64,000 nucleotides of DNA from Agapetus fuscipes (GCA_951799405.1 OX637334.1:14384001-14448000); one strand, 5' to 3'. Positions 19,646 through 29,937 are shown, numbered from the stretch's first letter. Notes: generated from the letters alone by a model not told the origin. Numbers and translations are program-made.

Positions 19646-22600
19646 GTCACCGGCCATCTCATCTTGTGCTCTGATCATTGATAGAAGTGTCATTAAGGGA
19701 AGAAGAAGACAAGGAGTTAAATAATAAATACTCTAGTTAAATTCATTAATTCGCACAATTGATTTCGCATACTCTTCAATTGCATCATTTCTGTTTCTCA
19801 CAATATGTTATAATAATTAGTATTAGTCACCTGATGATGCAGAAAGTACATCTGTAAAACAACTTGTATGAATAAATTAATTCACTCAAGGAACCTATGT
19901 ATGAAAAATGCAACTCAGCTATACATTTGTAGAATGCAACTTTTTACGGCCATAATGTAGTATTAATATTTACATATCTTTGCATCTTAGATAGATAATA
20001 ATGATTCAATTGCATTGTTCTTTGTTGCAGGTGTTCTAGCATTCTACAATGGAATTTCGGCCTCCCTTTTGCGTCAACTCTCCTACTCTATGGTACGATT
20101 TGGTATCTATGATGTTACCAAACAAAAACTCACAGCAAAAAATGTAAGGAACATGTTATGTCTTCTATATTAACTTGACCATTCACTTAACATAAAAATA
20201 ACTTGTCAGTCTACAGTCCCCTCAGCCCCAGTGGCGTGACTGTCTTACAAGCTAAAAAGCTAAGCATGCGTACCCTCAGAAATGAAAATAATGAATATTT
20301 TTGCGTAGATTAAAGATACTTATCGTCATTCATCTTTTTTAAATTTCCGCCATCAACATTCGTGCTACTGCCATCTGTGAGTGGCAGTGGGATATTATTA
20401 TTAGTTATTGGTTATTCAAACGTGATTGAGATACCTGTCTTTGTTTAACATATTATGAAAAAATGCTTGGCCTCTGTTAGCTTGTATGAATATAGTCGGT
20501 TAAGCTCTTTTTCATTCTAAACGAACACGTCATTCATTCACAGATTGTACTTGGGGTACGCGTAATAACAATGTCATATAAGCTAAGCTTTTCGTCCATT
20601 AATTTTTACGATTCCAGACTGAAGCTGTTTACAAATTTATGAATGACTTATTGTGTTTTGAAAATACTGTCGCGTCCAGTGCGTTTTATTCAAATATCAG
20701 AATAATTAACTTATTCCTTGTTTGCGATCGAGAATCGGCTTTTTTTTAGTATACAATGAATTCCTGTGAAAATATAGTTGTACCTCGTAAGGATCTTAAG
20801 TATGAAAAGATTTATTGATTAAATCCAAAATCTAAGTCTGAAGAGATTAAGAAACACCGAGGAAAGAAACAAAGGGGTAAGATGTATTATGTGTGATTTA
20901 GTGCAACTTTAATTATCCAGCATGCGCATGGTAGAAACCGTAGGCACGCCACTGCTCAGCCCAAAAGAAGGGTTGGAATGTTAAGTCTCTTTTATTTTTG
21001 ACAGTGCTTTTTGCCTCCTCTTTGAGATGATAGACAACAGGGTAACTCGTAGTATGACTCTCATTATTACATAAAATATAAGAGCAGAGCACCTACTATG
21101 ATGTCTAGGAAAACACCATGTTTGACATAGATGTGATTCATTTCTTGGTATTTCAGGGCGCTCCATTGTCAGTACAGACCTCCGTAATGTTGGCGGCCAT
21201 GGGAGGAGCTGCAGGTGGCTTTGTTGGTACTCCGGCTGATCTTGTGAATGTCAGAATGCAGAACGATGTCAAGCTACCTCCTGAGCAACGAAGAAAGTAA
21301 ATACTTCATAATTTTTACAACAAATACAGTCTGTAAACATATTCTACATATATGGTGCCAAAGCCAAGTAGTCAAAAGTGGCCTGACCCGACACATACCA
21401 CATCAAATTTCTCTGGTTCGATCCCTACGCTGCCATAACTGTGAACAGTAAGTCTTGAGTGTTAGAAAGTCTTCACCTGTTTTAAATTTATCAACTGTAT
21501 TCTTTATCACAATTTTTGGAAATACCAACCGATTTTCTTGTGTCGATGACGCTGATACAACTCTAATGAAGCATTTAGAAATTTGACCTTTTCCACCAGC
21601 ACAATTTGTAAAATCCATTTTTAAATTTAATATACAAAGTTGAATGTCAGATACAAAACAAAAATTACTGGAACCCAAATCTTTATTTCAGTTACAAGCA
21701 CGCCATAGACGGCCTTCACCGCGTGCTGAAGGAGGAAGGGCTCTTCAGGCTGTGGTCGGGAGCCAGCATGGCCGTCAGCAGGGCCGTGATGATGACTGTG
21801 GGGCAGCTGTCCTGCTACGACCTAATCAAGAACTTCCTCATCCAGACACCGTACTTTGATGATAATGTGGCACTGCATGTTGTGTCGAGTCTTGCTGCGG
21901 TAAGTCTTCTTCTTTCTCCTCCTCTAATTCTAAAACTTATGTAATATGATCAAAAAACAGGTGTCGGTACGGGGAAAGCTGTTCACGACCTTTGTAGATC
22001 TGGAAAAAGCTTTTGACTCTGTAGACAGAGGTATGTTGTGGGGTGTTTTAAAAGCATATGGAGTGAATGGGGTTCTCCTAAATGGGATGTATGCGAACTA
22101 TCGCAATAGTATGTCATGTATGTTAATGTTGATTATAGTAAATGATAAAGTTTTTAAGGGTGTAAGGATGAAAGATGTGTGACGAGTCCAGGGCTATTTA
22201 ACACAGTCGTGCACAAGTGTGTTTGAGATGCTAGTCTCGATGATTGTGAATTAATGTTGGAAAGAGGTTCACTTTGCCAATGTCACCCCTGTTTCAGGGA
22301 ATGTCGGCAGGAGTTGCAGGGCTTATGTTCATTTGAGTTTGGATTTTATTTGTAAGTACACATTCAGCATTTGTAAGCGCGAACTACACGTGTTTGTTTG
22401 TGGGCATACATCTGAGAGCTTTAAATGAATATATGCTTGCAACTTAGATTATAGATTATAGATTATAGAAGAGCATAGTACGTTTTCTATTGCATGCAGA
22501 TGATGCAGCCCATGTATCTGATTCAGCCGTAGAATTGCAAACAATGTTCTCTAGACTGAACGAAGCTTTGAAAGGTAATCATCTGAAATTGAATACAGAT

Positions 22601-25600
22601 AAGACAGTTTAAATTTTTTTTAAAGATCATGAATATAAATTATTAATGTACATTTTTTATGGTTTGTATATTATTTACGAGTACGAGCTCCACCGTGGTA
22701 CCAGTGCTGCAGAAACGGCTCGAAGGATTAATGATGTGTATGGCGACGGTGTCGCAAAAGAAAACACAGTGCGTTTTTGGTTCCAACGTTTTCGTTCTGG
22801 AAATTTTGACCTGCAGAACAAGCCTCGTGGACGGCCGGAGACCAAAGTTGATAATGAGGAATTGAAGGCTATTGTGGGATCGGATCCATCGCAAACCACG
22901 TCCGAGTTAGCTGCAGGCTGCGAAGTTAAGGCTAGTTCGGACAAGGCGACTATTTTAGTCGAGTAGCGAGTTATTCAGTGGTGGGCGGGGCGCTACTCGC
23001 TCGTGAAGTGTTCGCATTACGGTCCAGTACAGTACACAAGTGTGAAGTTCGCAAGATGAACAGGCTGCAACACGATTAAATTTGCCGCCATTCATGCATT
23101 TTCGTTTCCCCGCCAAGAGTAAGTCCATCCAATGGAGCGGCCACTTATGAGCTCGACTCGGACTCGGGCTTCTCCGTGGCCGTTCGGACTCGGGCTTGTC
23201 CGTAGCTAGTCGGCCACACTCGGCCACGGACGGTGATGGGGGGCGCTACTCGCCCGAAAAAATAGAGTGAAATGGATCGGCTCGACTAAACCATTGACTA
23301 AACTACTCGACTTTTGCGAACAAGCCTTTAGTGATTAAACTGTTTTAATCCACTTGAAGCAAATTGGAAAGGTGAAAAAGCTTGAAAGGTGGATACCTAC
23401 TGTTATGTTTGGATTGAAAGGTATCTTCAGGATACTTACATCCGGCTAGCTCTCATCAGCATCACTCTCAGGGCGTGGGGTTCTTTCTTTGGCATTGCTT
23501 ACTTGTATCTTGGGAAGGGTTTTATAATGAAAAGATAAAGTTAACATGAACAAATAAGGGTTTATTACTGTACTAATATGGGGGGGGAAAAGGGGAAATA
23601 AGGGATTGGCCAGACCTACAGGTTGTCACTAGAACACTCCCTATTCCGTTGGCTGGAGTTCTAAACGGAAGGCCTGGGGCAGCGCCCCAGGCTAGCGACG
23701 GTTCACAAGGCGGACGCCTCCACACGTTGGAGTCCCTGGGTGGGCGCTCCTATGCCTCTGGTCCACAAGGCGGGTGCCTTGCTGGCAGGAAATCCAAGTA
23801 GATGGGGGGGGGAGGGAGCTCCATTGTAGTGCCCCCTCTTGCACCGCTTGGTGCTTGGTCGCTAACGTCTTAATCGCTTGGCATCTTGCCGGGAACTAAC
23901 GATGAACTCACGAGCGTGGGCCGATTGATTCGCACGGCGCAGTCCGGCCGTTTCCGTGACCGTTCGGCCCACAAACAGACACTGCACACTTCGGGATTGT
24001 TTTTTTATAATATGTTATTTAAAATAACATAACATTCCCCTTTCTCACAAAAATAAAGAAAGAAAACCAGGAGCAACACAACAGTCTTCACACACAACAC
24101 CAGGTCTTTGGCCATTAAGAAAATTGAAAAATTTTATGGGAACACAAAAAGGAAATGGGGATTTACAGGAACATCCTTCTGTCCTATCAACACACCAGAA
24201 AGAAGGAAGAAGAAAACTGGTGGCTGTGAGAATTATCGATTTGATTTGGGAAATTTCAAGGTGGTTCCAATAACCGACAAGACGCGGATTAAAAGCGATC
24301 TTGTAACAAGGCCTTTTTTCTTCACCAAAACATGTCGAAAACTCTAAACAATAAATAATAATCACAGCAATCAAAACATATTTTACACTGGTACTTATAT
24401 TAACCAAGTCATAACTCGTTACAGGAGTCGACTATTATATAACAATAAGTTCTGAGCTGAATACAAAAAAAATACAAATAGAGACAACATCCAAGCTCGC
24501 TCAAAATATTTAATATGTTAGTGCGTAAAATCCACTACGAACTCACTCGAAAAAGAGTGGAACATTCCATATAAAACATCTTAAAGTGATTATGAATACA
24601 CAAATGAAATAAAACAAATACACCAGCTCTTTCGAGCCTCAAACACGTCTGTTCTTACAGACATTTTCCCCCTTCGACAAAATGAACAAGGCTTTAAGTG
24701 TCATCTTATACACAAAAGTGCATATCAGATCCCAGATTTACGAAACGTAAAATCTCAAGAAAATGCGCTCCCTTTTCCAAGAAAAAGGCCAGCATTTCTT
24801 CCCCTTACATCAATTTCCACTCAAAGCAGTGATAATTTCATCCCTACATCAACATACCGTGGAAAATCCACACACGGACCTACGAAAGTAGAATCCCGGA
24901 AAACGGCTTCCCTTGCCCAAAGGACCACATTTTCCCACTCTTTCTCGGTGGCGCCACTTCATTTTTTAGAAGAATAAAGAAACTTCATTATTCAATCTTT
25001 TTCCAAAGGGTTAATTCGGAAAACCATTGAAATTTTACAAAAAAAAACTGTAGAAGATATTTACATACATAAAAACAAATGTAGTCAAGAAATCCTAATT
25101 CTAACTAAATTACCTATTTGTACACTATAAAACAAAATTTCTCCGATGTTTTTTGAGAACCGTTCAAGTTTAAATCTCCAAGTGACCCGTATATCAGTCA
25201 AACATCGCACAAAAGTGATATGCTATTGGCTTGCAAGAAATAAAACCATCGTAAATATTAAACTAAAATGAATCCTAAGCTACCTTTTTACAAAAATTAC
25301 AATCCTCTATCGTTTTTTTGAGGGTTCTTGGAACGATTTCAATGTTCCCTGACAACACACAAAAGTACCTAAAGCTAATCTATAAAATTATTTACAATGG
25401 CAGCCAACAGAATAGCCATAGTTCGTAGTAAATTTCCGAAAGGACCTAATCACCAGTTTACCCCGAAAAAATAAATATTGTAAAATGTTTTTGAGAATAG
25501 CACATTAAAAAACCAAATGGGGGAAAAAAAACATCATGAATTACCAAACACTTAATCCTCACATTAAATAAAATACTTCTGAGAATCCTTTAATGTGGAA

Positions 25601-28600
25601 AAAAGTTTGTTAAAAGCTTTTATGAAAAAAAACATAAAGTGAAAGTTTATTTGCCTAGCAACAAATAATGCATCAATTTCAAGGTAGGTACTTATGTAAA
25701 ATAAACAAAGCTAGATTTCTGTGAAAAAAATAAAACAAAATAATGATGCTTTCTCAAATGAATTCTCAAAAATGCATGTACATTTTATTGATATTAAAAT
25801 TTCACAGAATTTTAAATCATCAAAGTACATTTACGCAAATGCAAAAAACAAAAAGGAAGCGACCAAAATAGTGTTTGAATCAAAATAGACAGAAATACTA
25901 AATGTTGAAGAAAAAATGAAATTTGGCATAAAAAATTAAAATATGACGAGGTTTCTAAGCAAATGATAAAAGATTTAATGATCTATTTTTCAGGCTTCTC
26001 AAAGATTGCATGTCAATTTATATTGATATAAAAATTCTATCATAATTTTTAATCGTCAAAAGGACATTACAGCAAAATGCAAAAGCAATCAAAACAAAAA
26101 CAATTCATTCTAAAATCAAAGCAAGAAAACATATGACGTCATAATGAAAGCAAAAAAAAAAAAAAAAATTACACACAAAAAAAAACAGAGCTTCACAAAA
26201 CAATTCCCAAAATAAAAGTTCGCAATATCGAAAGAATCCCAGTTGGATGCGCCAGTGTTATGTTTGGATTGAAAGGTATCTTCAGGATACTTACATCCGG
26301 CTAGCTCTCATCAGCATCACTCTCAGGGCGTGGGGTTCTTTCTTTGGCATTGCTTACTTGTATCTTGGGAAGGGTTTTATAATGAAAAGATAAAGTTAAC
26401 ATGAACAAATAAGGGTTTATTACTGTACTAATATGGGGGGGGAAAAGGGGAAATAAGGGATTGGCCAGACCTACAGGTTGTCACTAGAACACTCCCTATT
26501 CCGTTGGCTGGAGTTCTAAACGGAAGGCCTGGGGCAGCGCCCCAGGCTAGCGACGGTTCACAAGGCGGACGCCTCCACACGTTGGAGTCCCTGGGTGGGC
26601 GCTCCTATGCCTCTGGTCCACAAGGCGGGTGCCTTGCTGGCAGGAAATCCAAGTAGATGGGGGGGGGAGGGAGCTCCATTGTAGTGCCCCCTCTTGCACC
26701 GCTTGGTGCTTGGTCGCTAACGTCTTAATCGCTTGGCATCTTGCCGGGAACTAACGATGAACTCACGAGCGTGGGCCGATTGATTCGCACGGCGCAGTCC
26801 GGCCGTTTCCGTGACCGTTCGGCCCACAAACAGACACTGCACACTTCGGGATTGTTTTTTTATAATATGTTATTTAAAATAACATAACATTCCCCTTTCT
26901 CACAAAAATAAAGAAAGAAAACCAGGAGCAACACAACAGTCTTCACACACAACACCAGGTCTTTGGCCATTAAGAAAATTGAAAAATTTTATGGGAACAC
27001 AAAAAGGAAATGGGGATTTACAGGAACATCCTTCTGTCCTATCAACACACCAGAAAGAAGGAAGAAGAAAACTGGTGGCTGTGAGAATTATCGATTTGAT
27101 TTGGGAAATTTCAAGGTGGTTCCAATAACCGACAAGACGCGGATTAAAAGCGATCTTGTAACAAGGCCTTTTTTCTTCACCAAAACATGTCGAAAACTCT
27201 AAACAATAAATAATAATCACAGCAATCAAAACATATTTTACACTGGTACTTATATTAACCAAGTCATAACTCGTTACAGGAGTCGACTATTATATAACAA
27301 TAAGTTCTGAGCTGAATACAAAAAAAATACAAATAGAGACAACATCCAAGCTTGGTCGCTAACGTCTTAATCGCTTGGCATCTTGCCGGGAACTAACGAT
27401 GAACTCACGAGCGTGGGCCGATTGATTCGCACGGCGCAGTCCGGCCGTTTCCGTGACCGTTCGGCCCACAAACAGACACTGCACACTTCGGGATTGTTTT
27501 TTTATAATATGTTATTTAAAATAACATAACACTACCTCACGAATTGAGTGAATCAAATCAACAAACGCGCGTCGACTGCTGCGTTACATTACTCAACCGG
27601 CACAATAATCTATCTATAATCTATAATCTAAGCTGCAAGGATATGTAAGCATTTAAGGCTCATATGAAATGCATGCCTACAGACAGGCACATGTAGGTTC
27701 GCGCCTACACATTCTGCATGTGTGCATTCAAATAAAGAAAACCTCACATGGACATAAACCTTGCAACTCCTGCCGCCGTTCCCTGAACCGGGGTGGCATT
27801 GGCAAAAGTGAACCGATTTTTACAGCACGGGTGGTCAGCCTCGTACCAACCTATCAGTCAAGGAGCACAAAAAATTATAAATGATTTACAAAAATTCATA
27901 ATGAGACACATTACAAATTAAAATTAAAATAAAGTAAAATTAAAATTAAACTTAATATTACACTTAGAATTAATGCCCTAGCCGCCATTGTTGCAAATCA
28001 ACCGCCATTCCTTTCGGTCCTTACATACTTCTTTCATTTCATTCAGAGTCATAATCTTTTTCATGCACTCTCTCCTTTTGTTATGACTCTGAATATCCCA
28101 TTCATTCGCTATTTCGGAAATGTGATCAATCCATACTTTTCTTGGTCTTCCCCTACCACGGCTTCCATTCATAGTTGCAGCGTACACTCTCTTCGTCAGT
28201 CTTTCGTCATTCATTCTTTCCATACGTCCAAACCATTTTAACAAACCCCTTTTGATTTTTACTTGTATACTTTCCCTTGCACCACATTCTTCTCTCACTA
28301 AGTCATTCCTCACCCTATCTTTCCGTTTTTTTCCAATCATACTTCTTAGAAAGTCCATTTCGACCGTATGGACTTTACTAATTTCACTCTCATTCATCGT
28401 CCAAGCTTCACTTCCGTACATCAAAGTGGGCACTAGTATACCACCGTGTACCGCCAATCGAACATTTTTCGATAAGTTTTGGTTTTTGGCTATACCAGCG
28501 GTGGCACCCAGTACACACCTTCCCTTCATTATTCTTCTTTCAAATTCACCTGTGACAGGTGACAATAATGAAGGGATTTTAAATCAAATCATTTCCTGTG

Positions 28601-29874
28601 ATGAAAAGTGGATCCTGTACGATAATCGGAAGCGCTCATCGCAATGGCTGAACCCTGCCGAACCAGCCTAATCATGCCCCAAGCGAAAATTGACTCAAAA
28701 AAAGTTACTTGTGAGCGTTTGGTGGACTAGTGCCGGTGTCGTTCACTACACCTTTCTTAACCCCTGGAGCGCCAGCGATTTTCTGCCTAATTCAGACACC
28801 CAACTCGTGGTTTTTATATTAAATATCTCCAAAGATGTAACATATCTCCTGTGGGTTTTTTTATATCAAAAAACAATGAAATAAAGTTTTTTTTAGTGCC
28901 TACCAAAAAAAAAAAAAACTTTTGTGAAATTATTATTATGCCATCATAATTTAGATTACGGAAAAAAGATCGAGATTCTAAAAATAGATATACCTCATTA
29001 GTATGCGTAGGCACGAAATCCCAATACATCGAAAAAGATAGAATAGAATAGTTAATGACCCTTTTTATTTACACAAAAAAAAAAATGAGTGTGTTAGTGT
29101 TCTTATGTCAACAAATTGTGGAATTCGACTTTTTCAACAGTCGGTTTTCAAGGTCAACTTAAATATTATATTTTAAATACCTACAAACAAAAATGAATGC
29201 TTTGAATTTATTGGTGGATGGTTCTACCCAATAGCAGTACTTCATGCGATTTTCGATCTTATTGCTCTGTAAAAACTAAAGAAAAATTAAAAAAATCACG
29301 TATAGTGCTATGAGCGCGGATCCGCGTTTCGGCGCTTGAGGGGTTAAATCTGGTCAGACGATTACGGCAGATGTCTATTGTCAGCAACTGCAAACCATGA
29401 TGGAAAAGCTAGCTGCTAAACAACCGAGGCTGGTTAATCGCTCTAGGCCACTGCTGCTTCATGACAACGCTAGACCACACACTGCACAATAGACGGCTAC
29501 CAAATTAGAGGAGCTTCAATTGGAATTTCTAAGACATCCCTCGTACTCCCCGGACCTTGCTCCAACAGATTACCATTTTCTTCGAAATTTGGATAACTCT
29601 ACTTATTCTGTTGCAGGGTGCCATCGCTACAACATTAACCCAGCCCATGGACGTCTTAAAGACTCGTGCCATGAACGCAGGATCCGGAGAGGCCCAGGGT
29701 CTCCGTAACCTCATCGTCAGCACTGCCAAGGAAGGCCCTCTGACCTTCTTCCGAGGATACGTCCCTGCCTTTGTACGTCTGGCCCCGCACACCATCCTTA
29801 CCTTTGTATTCCTGGAACAGTTGCGGCTCAACTTTGGGTATCTCCAGCCAAAGGTTGCGCAAGAAGAAGAATAG
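19477..29874 (+). CDS. SLC25A10: Mitochondrial dicarboxylate carrier (SLC25A10 family), five coding exons
   Basis: An inner-membrane exchanger of malate/succinate for phosphate or sulphur oxyanions. Exons 19477-19645, 20031-20143, 21157-21296, 21692-21899 and 29617-29874 join in phase (1, 0, 2, 0) to 295 codons plus TAG; vertebrate members have about 287 residues. Three repeats each carry the carrier signature: THPLDLLKVQLQT (PLDLLK, residues 27-32), GTPADLVNVRMQND (from residue 118), and TQPMDVLKTRAM (PMDVLK, residues 220-225). WYFGGVASAGAACCTHPLDL and GGFVGTPADLVNVRMQNDVK are almost identical to known dicarboxylate carriers. All introns have GT-AG ends. The C-terminus ends in an acidic EEE. 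Intron 4 is 7.7 kb and filled with transposons; introns 1-3 are 385, 1013 and 395 bp. The start codon is the only ATG giving the family's MSxE...RWYFGG N-terminus. Confidence 0.95.
20031..20143 (+). CDS. SLC25A10: Dicarboxylate carrier exon 2
   Basis: Acceptor TTTGTTGCAG, donor AATGTAAGG. It encodes GVLAFYNGISASLLRQLSYS and MVRFGIYDVTKQKL, matching helix 2 of the carrier. Confidence 0.94.
20229..20954 (+). mobile_element. hAT-type MITE (726 bp) with perfect 8-bp duplication
   Basis: The inverted ends CAGTGGCGTG and CACGCCACTG are flanked by the identical 8-bp sequence CTCAGCCC (20221-20228 and 20955-20962). An 8-bp duplication and CAGTGGCG ends are typical of hAT elements. No transposase is seen. 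It lies in intron 2 of the carrier and accounts for most of that intron. Confidence 0.9.
21157..21296 (+). CDS. SLC25A10: Dicarboxylate carrier exon 3
   Basis: Acceptor TTGGTATTTCAG, donor GTAAATAC. It encodes the second repeat with AAMGGAAGGFVGTPADLVNV and RMQNDVKLPPEQRR. It ends in codon phase 2. Confidence 0.95.
21692..21899 (+). CDS. SLC25A10: Dicarboxylate carrier exon 4
   Basis: Acceptor CTTTATTTCAG, donor GTAAGTC. It encodes YKHAIDGLHRVLKEEGLFRL, WSGASMAVSRAVMMTVGQLS and CYDLIKNFL. Confidence 0.95.
21945..22615 (+). pseudogene. RTE LINE fragment split by a tail module
   Basis: The first part encodes LFTTFVDLEKAFDSVDRGML and WGVLKAYGVNGVLLNGMYAN, the reverse-transcriptase catalytic region of the family seen at 1-2835, with the next motifs frame-broken. 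At about 22258-22470 a tail module of the same family interrupts it. Then the frame resumes with HADDAAHVSDSAVELQTMFS and RLNEALKGNHLKLNTDKT. It sits at the start of carrier intron 4. Confidence 0.85.
22258..22470 (+). repeat. RTE tail module inserted in an RTE fragment
   Basis: It runs from GGTTCACTTTGCCAATGTCA to TTGCAACTTAGATTATAGAT with three GATTATA repeats. It interrupts a reverse-transcriptase frame between the equivalents of SLDDCELM and HADDA, so it arrived later. Confidence 0.85.
22929..23327. mobile_element. MITE (399 bp) with TTA duplication, inside mariner
   Basis: The inverted ends AGGCTAGTTCG and CGAACAAGCCT are flanked by TTA (22926-22928 and 23328-23330), Harbinger-like. Removing it joins the mariner codons for CEV to SD, in frame. 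The inside is GC-rich with repeated CGGACTCGGGCTT phrases and no coding sequence. Confidence 0.85.
23401..24034 (-). repeat. LTR, 3' copy (634 bp)
   Basis: In the minus orientation it begins TGTTATGTTATTTTAAATAA, has a TATAAAA box near 24010 and AATAAA near 23561, and ends CCAAACATAACA. Confidence 0.85.
24035..24048 (-). other. Polypurine tract
   Basis: On the minus strand GTGAGAAAGGGGAA directly precedes the LTR start TGTTATG, as expected for the plus-strand primer. It is repeated at 26890-26903. Confidence 0.8.
24045..24407 (-). CDS. Small ORF of the LTR element, signal-peptide-like start, unknown function
   Basis: The only notable frame in the internal region, 120 residues, in the element's own orientation and ending at the polypurine tract, where retroviral-type elements carry an accessory or envelope gene. 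The N-terminus is a strong hydrophobic segment (VKYVLIAVIIIYCLEF, about residues 9-24) followed by STCFGEEK, which looks like a signal peptide with a cleavage site. The rest is cysteine-rich (WCVDRTEGCSCKSPFPFC; VCEDCC). It has no transmembrane anchor or envelope features that I recognise and is far too short for an envelope protein. An exact second copy lies at 26900-27262. It may be chance, since the frame has no known relative to me. Confidence 0.35.
   Translation of the reverse strand: MVNISTSVKYVLIAVIIIYCLEFSTCFGEEKRPCYKIAFNPRLVGYWNHLEISQIKSIILTATSFLLPSFWCVDRTEGCSCKSPFPFCVPIKFFNFLNGQRPGVVCEDCCVAPGFLSLFL
26235..26255 (-). other. Primer-binding site of the LTR element
   Basis: Next to the inner edge of the middle LTR the minus strand reads CTGGCGCATCCAACTGGGAT. 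TGG one base after the LTR pairs with a tRNA CCA end. The tRNA species is not determined. Confidence 0.7.
26256..26889 (-). repeat. LTR, middle copy (634 bp)
   Basis: It is the same length as 23401-24034 with a constant offset, and is the 5' LTR for the 24035-26255 internal region. Confidence 0.85.
26900..27262 (-). CDS. Second copy of the 120-residue LTR-element ORF
   Basis: Identical in translation to the frame at 24045-24407; see that entry. It belongs to the partially duplicated internal segment 26890-27350. Confidence 0.3.
   Translation of the reverse strand: MVNISTSVKYVLIAVIIIYCLEFSTCFGEEKRPCYKIAFNPRLVGYWNHLEISQIKSIILTATSFLLPSFWCVDRTEGCSCKSPFPFCVPIKFFNFLNGQRPGVVCEDCCVAPGFLSLFL
27351..27531 (-). 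repeat. LTR fragment, right copy (181 bp)
   Basis: It matches 23854-24034 at a constant offset of 3497. It is joined to internal sequence at CCAAGCTTGG, with the 3-bp overlap GCT shared by both parents, as in a microhomology deletion. Confidence 0.85.
27610..28561 (-). mobile_element. 5'-truncated RTE LINE with 8-bp target duplication
   Basis: It is inserted in the mariner and flanked by ACAATAAT (27602-27609 and 28562-28569). On the minus strand a 195-codon frame (28565-27978) encodes the family C-terminus: MYGSEAWTMNESEISKVHTV, WFGRMERMNDERLTKR, GRGRPRKVWIDHISEIANEW and KEWRLICNNGG. Its 3' UTR is a complete tail module (about 27610-27875) ending in GATTATAGATTATAGATA. The frame is open throughout. 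This insertion proves that the tail module is this LINE's 3' end. Confidence 0.9.
28761..29343. mobile_element. piggyBac-type MITE (583 bp), TTAA-flanked
   Basis: TTAA stands at 28757-28760 and 29344-29347, with inverted ends CCCCTGGAGCGCC and GGCGCTTGAGGGG. Deleting the element and one TTAA joins the mariner codons for TFL to KSGQTITADVY in frame. TTAA-specific, footprint-free insertion is the piggyBac hallmark. The interior is AT-rich with no transposase. Confidence 0.88.
29617..29874 (+). CDS. SLC25A10: Dicarboxylate carrier exon 5 (terminal)
   Basis: Acceptor TTATTCTGTTGCAG. It encodes GAIATTLTQPMDVLKTRAMN through the third carrier repeat and APHTILTFVFLEQLRLNFGY, with stop TAG at 29872-29874. 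Confidence 0.95.
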   Translation, partial: GAIATTLTQPMDVLKTRAMNAGSGEAQGLRNLIVSTAKEGPLTFFRGYVPAFVRLAPHTILTFVFLEQLRLNFGYLQPKVAQEEE

Positions 29875-29893
29875 AAATTCTGCATTTTGGTAA

Positions 29894-29899
29894 AATAAA
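29894..29899 (+). terminator. Poly(A) signal AATAAA, carrier gene
   Basis: AATAAA lies 20 bp after the carrier stop codon. A second AATAAA at 30181-30186 would give a 3' UTR of about 320 bp, which is more usual; either may be used. Confidence 0.5.
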
Positions 29900-29937
29900 T
29901 TAATCTAATGAGTTAAATGGCATAGACAAAAAAATGT

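Larger units (their letters stand above)
23401..27531 (-). mobile_element. Non-autonomous LTR retrotransposon with three LTR copies
   Basis: Left to right: full LTR (23401-24034), internal region (24035-26255), full LTR (26256-26889), the first ~461 bp of the internal region again (26890-27350), and the last 181 bp of an LTR (27351-27531). The whole is flanked by CTAC (23397-23400 and 27532-27535). LTRs are TG...CA (TGTTATG / CATAACA on the plus strand). A polypurine tract beside the left LTR and a primer-binding site beside the middle LTR show minus orientation. No gag, protease or polymerase is present, so it depended on other elements. Full LTRs and repeated internal parts show a constant offset of 2855 bp and no difference that I could see. 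Confidence 0.85.
22660..29600 (+). pseudogene. Dead mariner transposase gene split by four insertions
   Basis: Mariner pieces appear in order: 22660-22928 (EYELHRGTSAAETARRINDV, FWFQRFRSGNFDLQNKPRGR, DPSQTTSELAA), 23328-23400 (HLKQIGKVKKLERWIP), 27532-27609 (LPHELSESNQQTR, LLNRHNN), 28562-28760 (IISCDEKWILYDNRKRSSQW with the first catalytic D; VSVWWTSAGVVHYTFL), and 29344-29600 (LLLHDNARPHTAQ with the second D; PSYSPDLAPTDYHFLRNLDN with the third). The order and spacing are those of one element. It has stops and lacks both ends. It lies in intron 4 of the carrier; its last recognisable codons are within about 20 bp of the exon-5 acceptor. Confidence 0.9.

Noticed and set aside
19377..19662. 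Minus-strand frames over carrier exon 1
   Set aside because: They are the antisense of a conserved exon whose sense translation matches the SLC25A10 family.
24108..24347. 79-codon lysine-rich plus-strand frame in the LTR element (again at 26963)
   Set aside because: It is antisense to the element's orientation and to the signal-peptide-like frame; no homology recognised.
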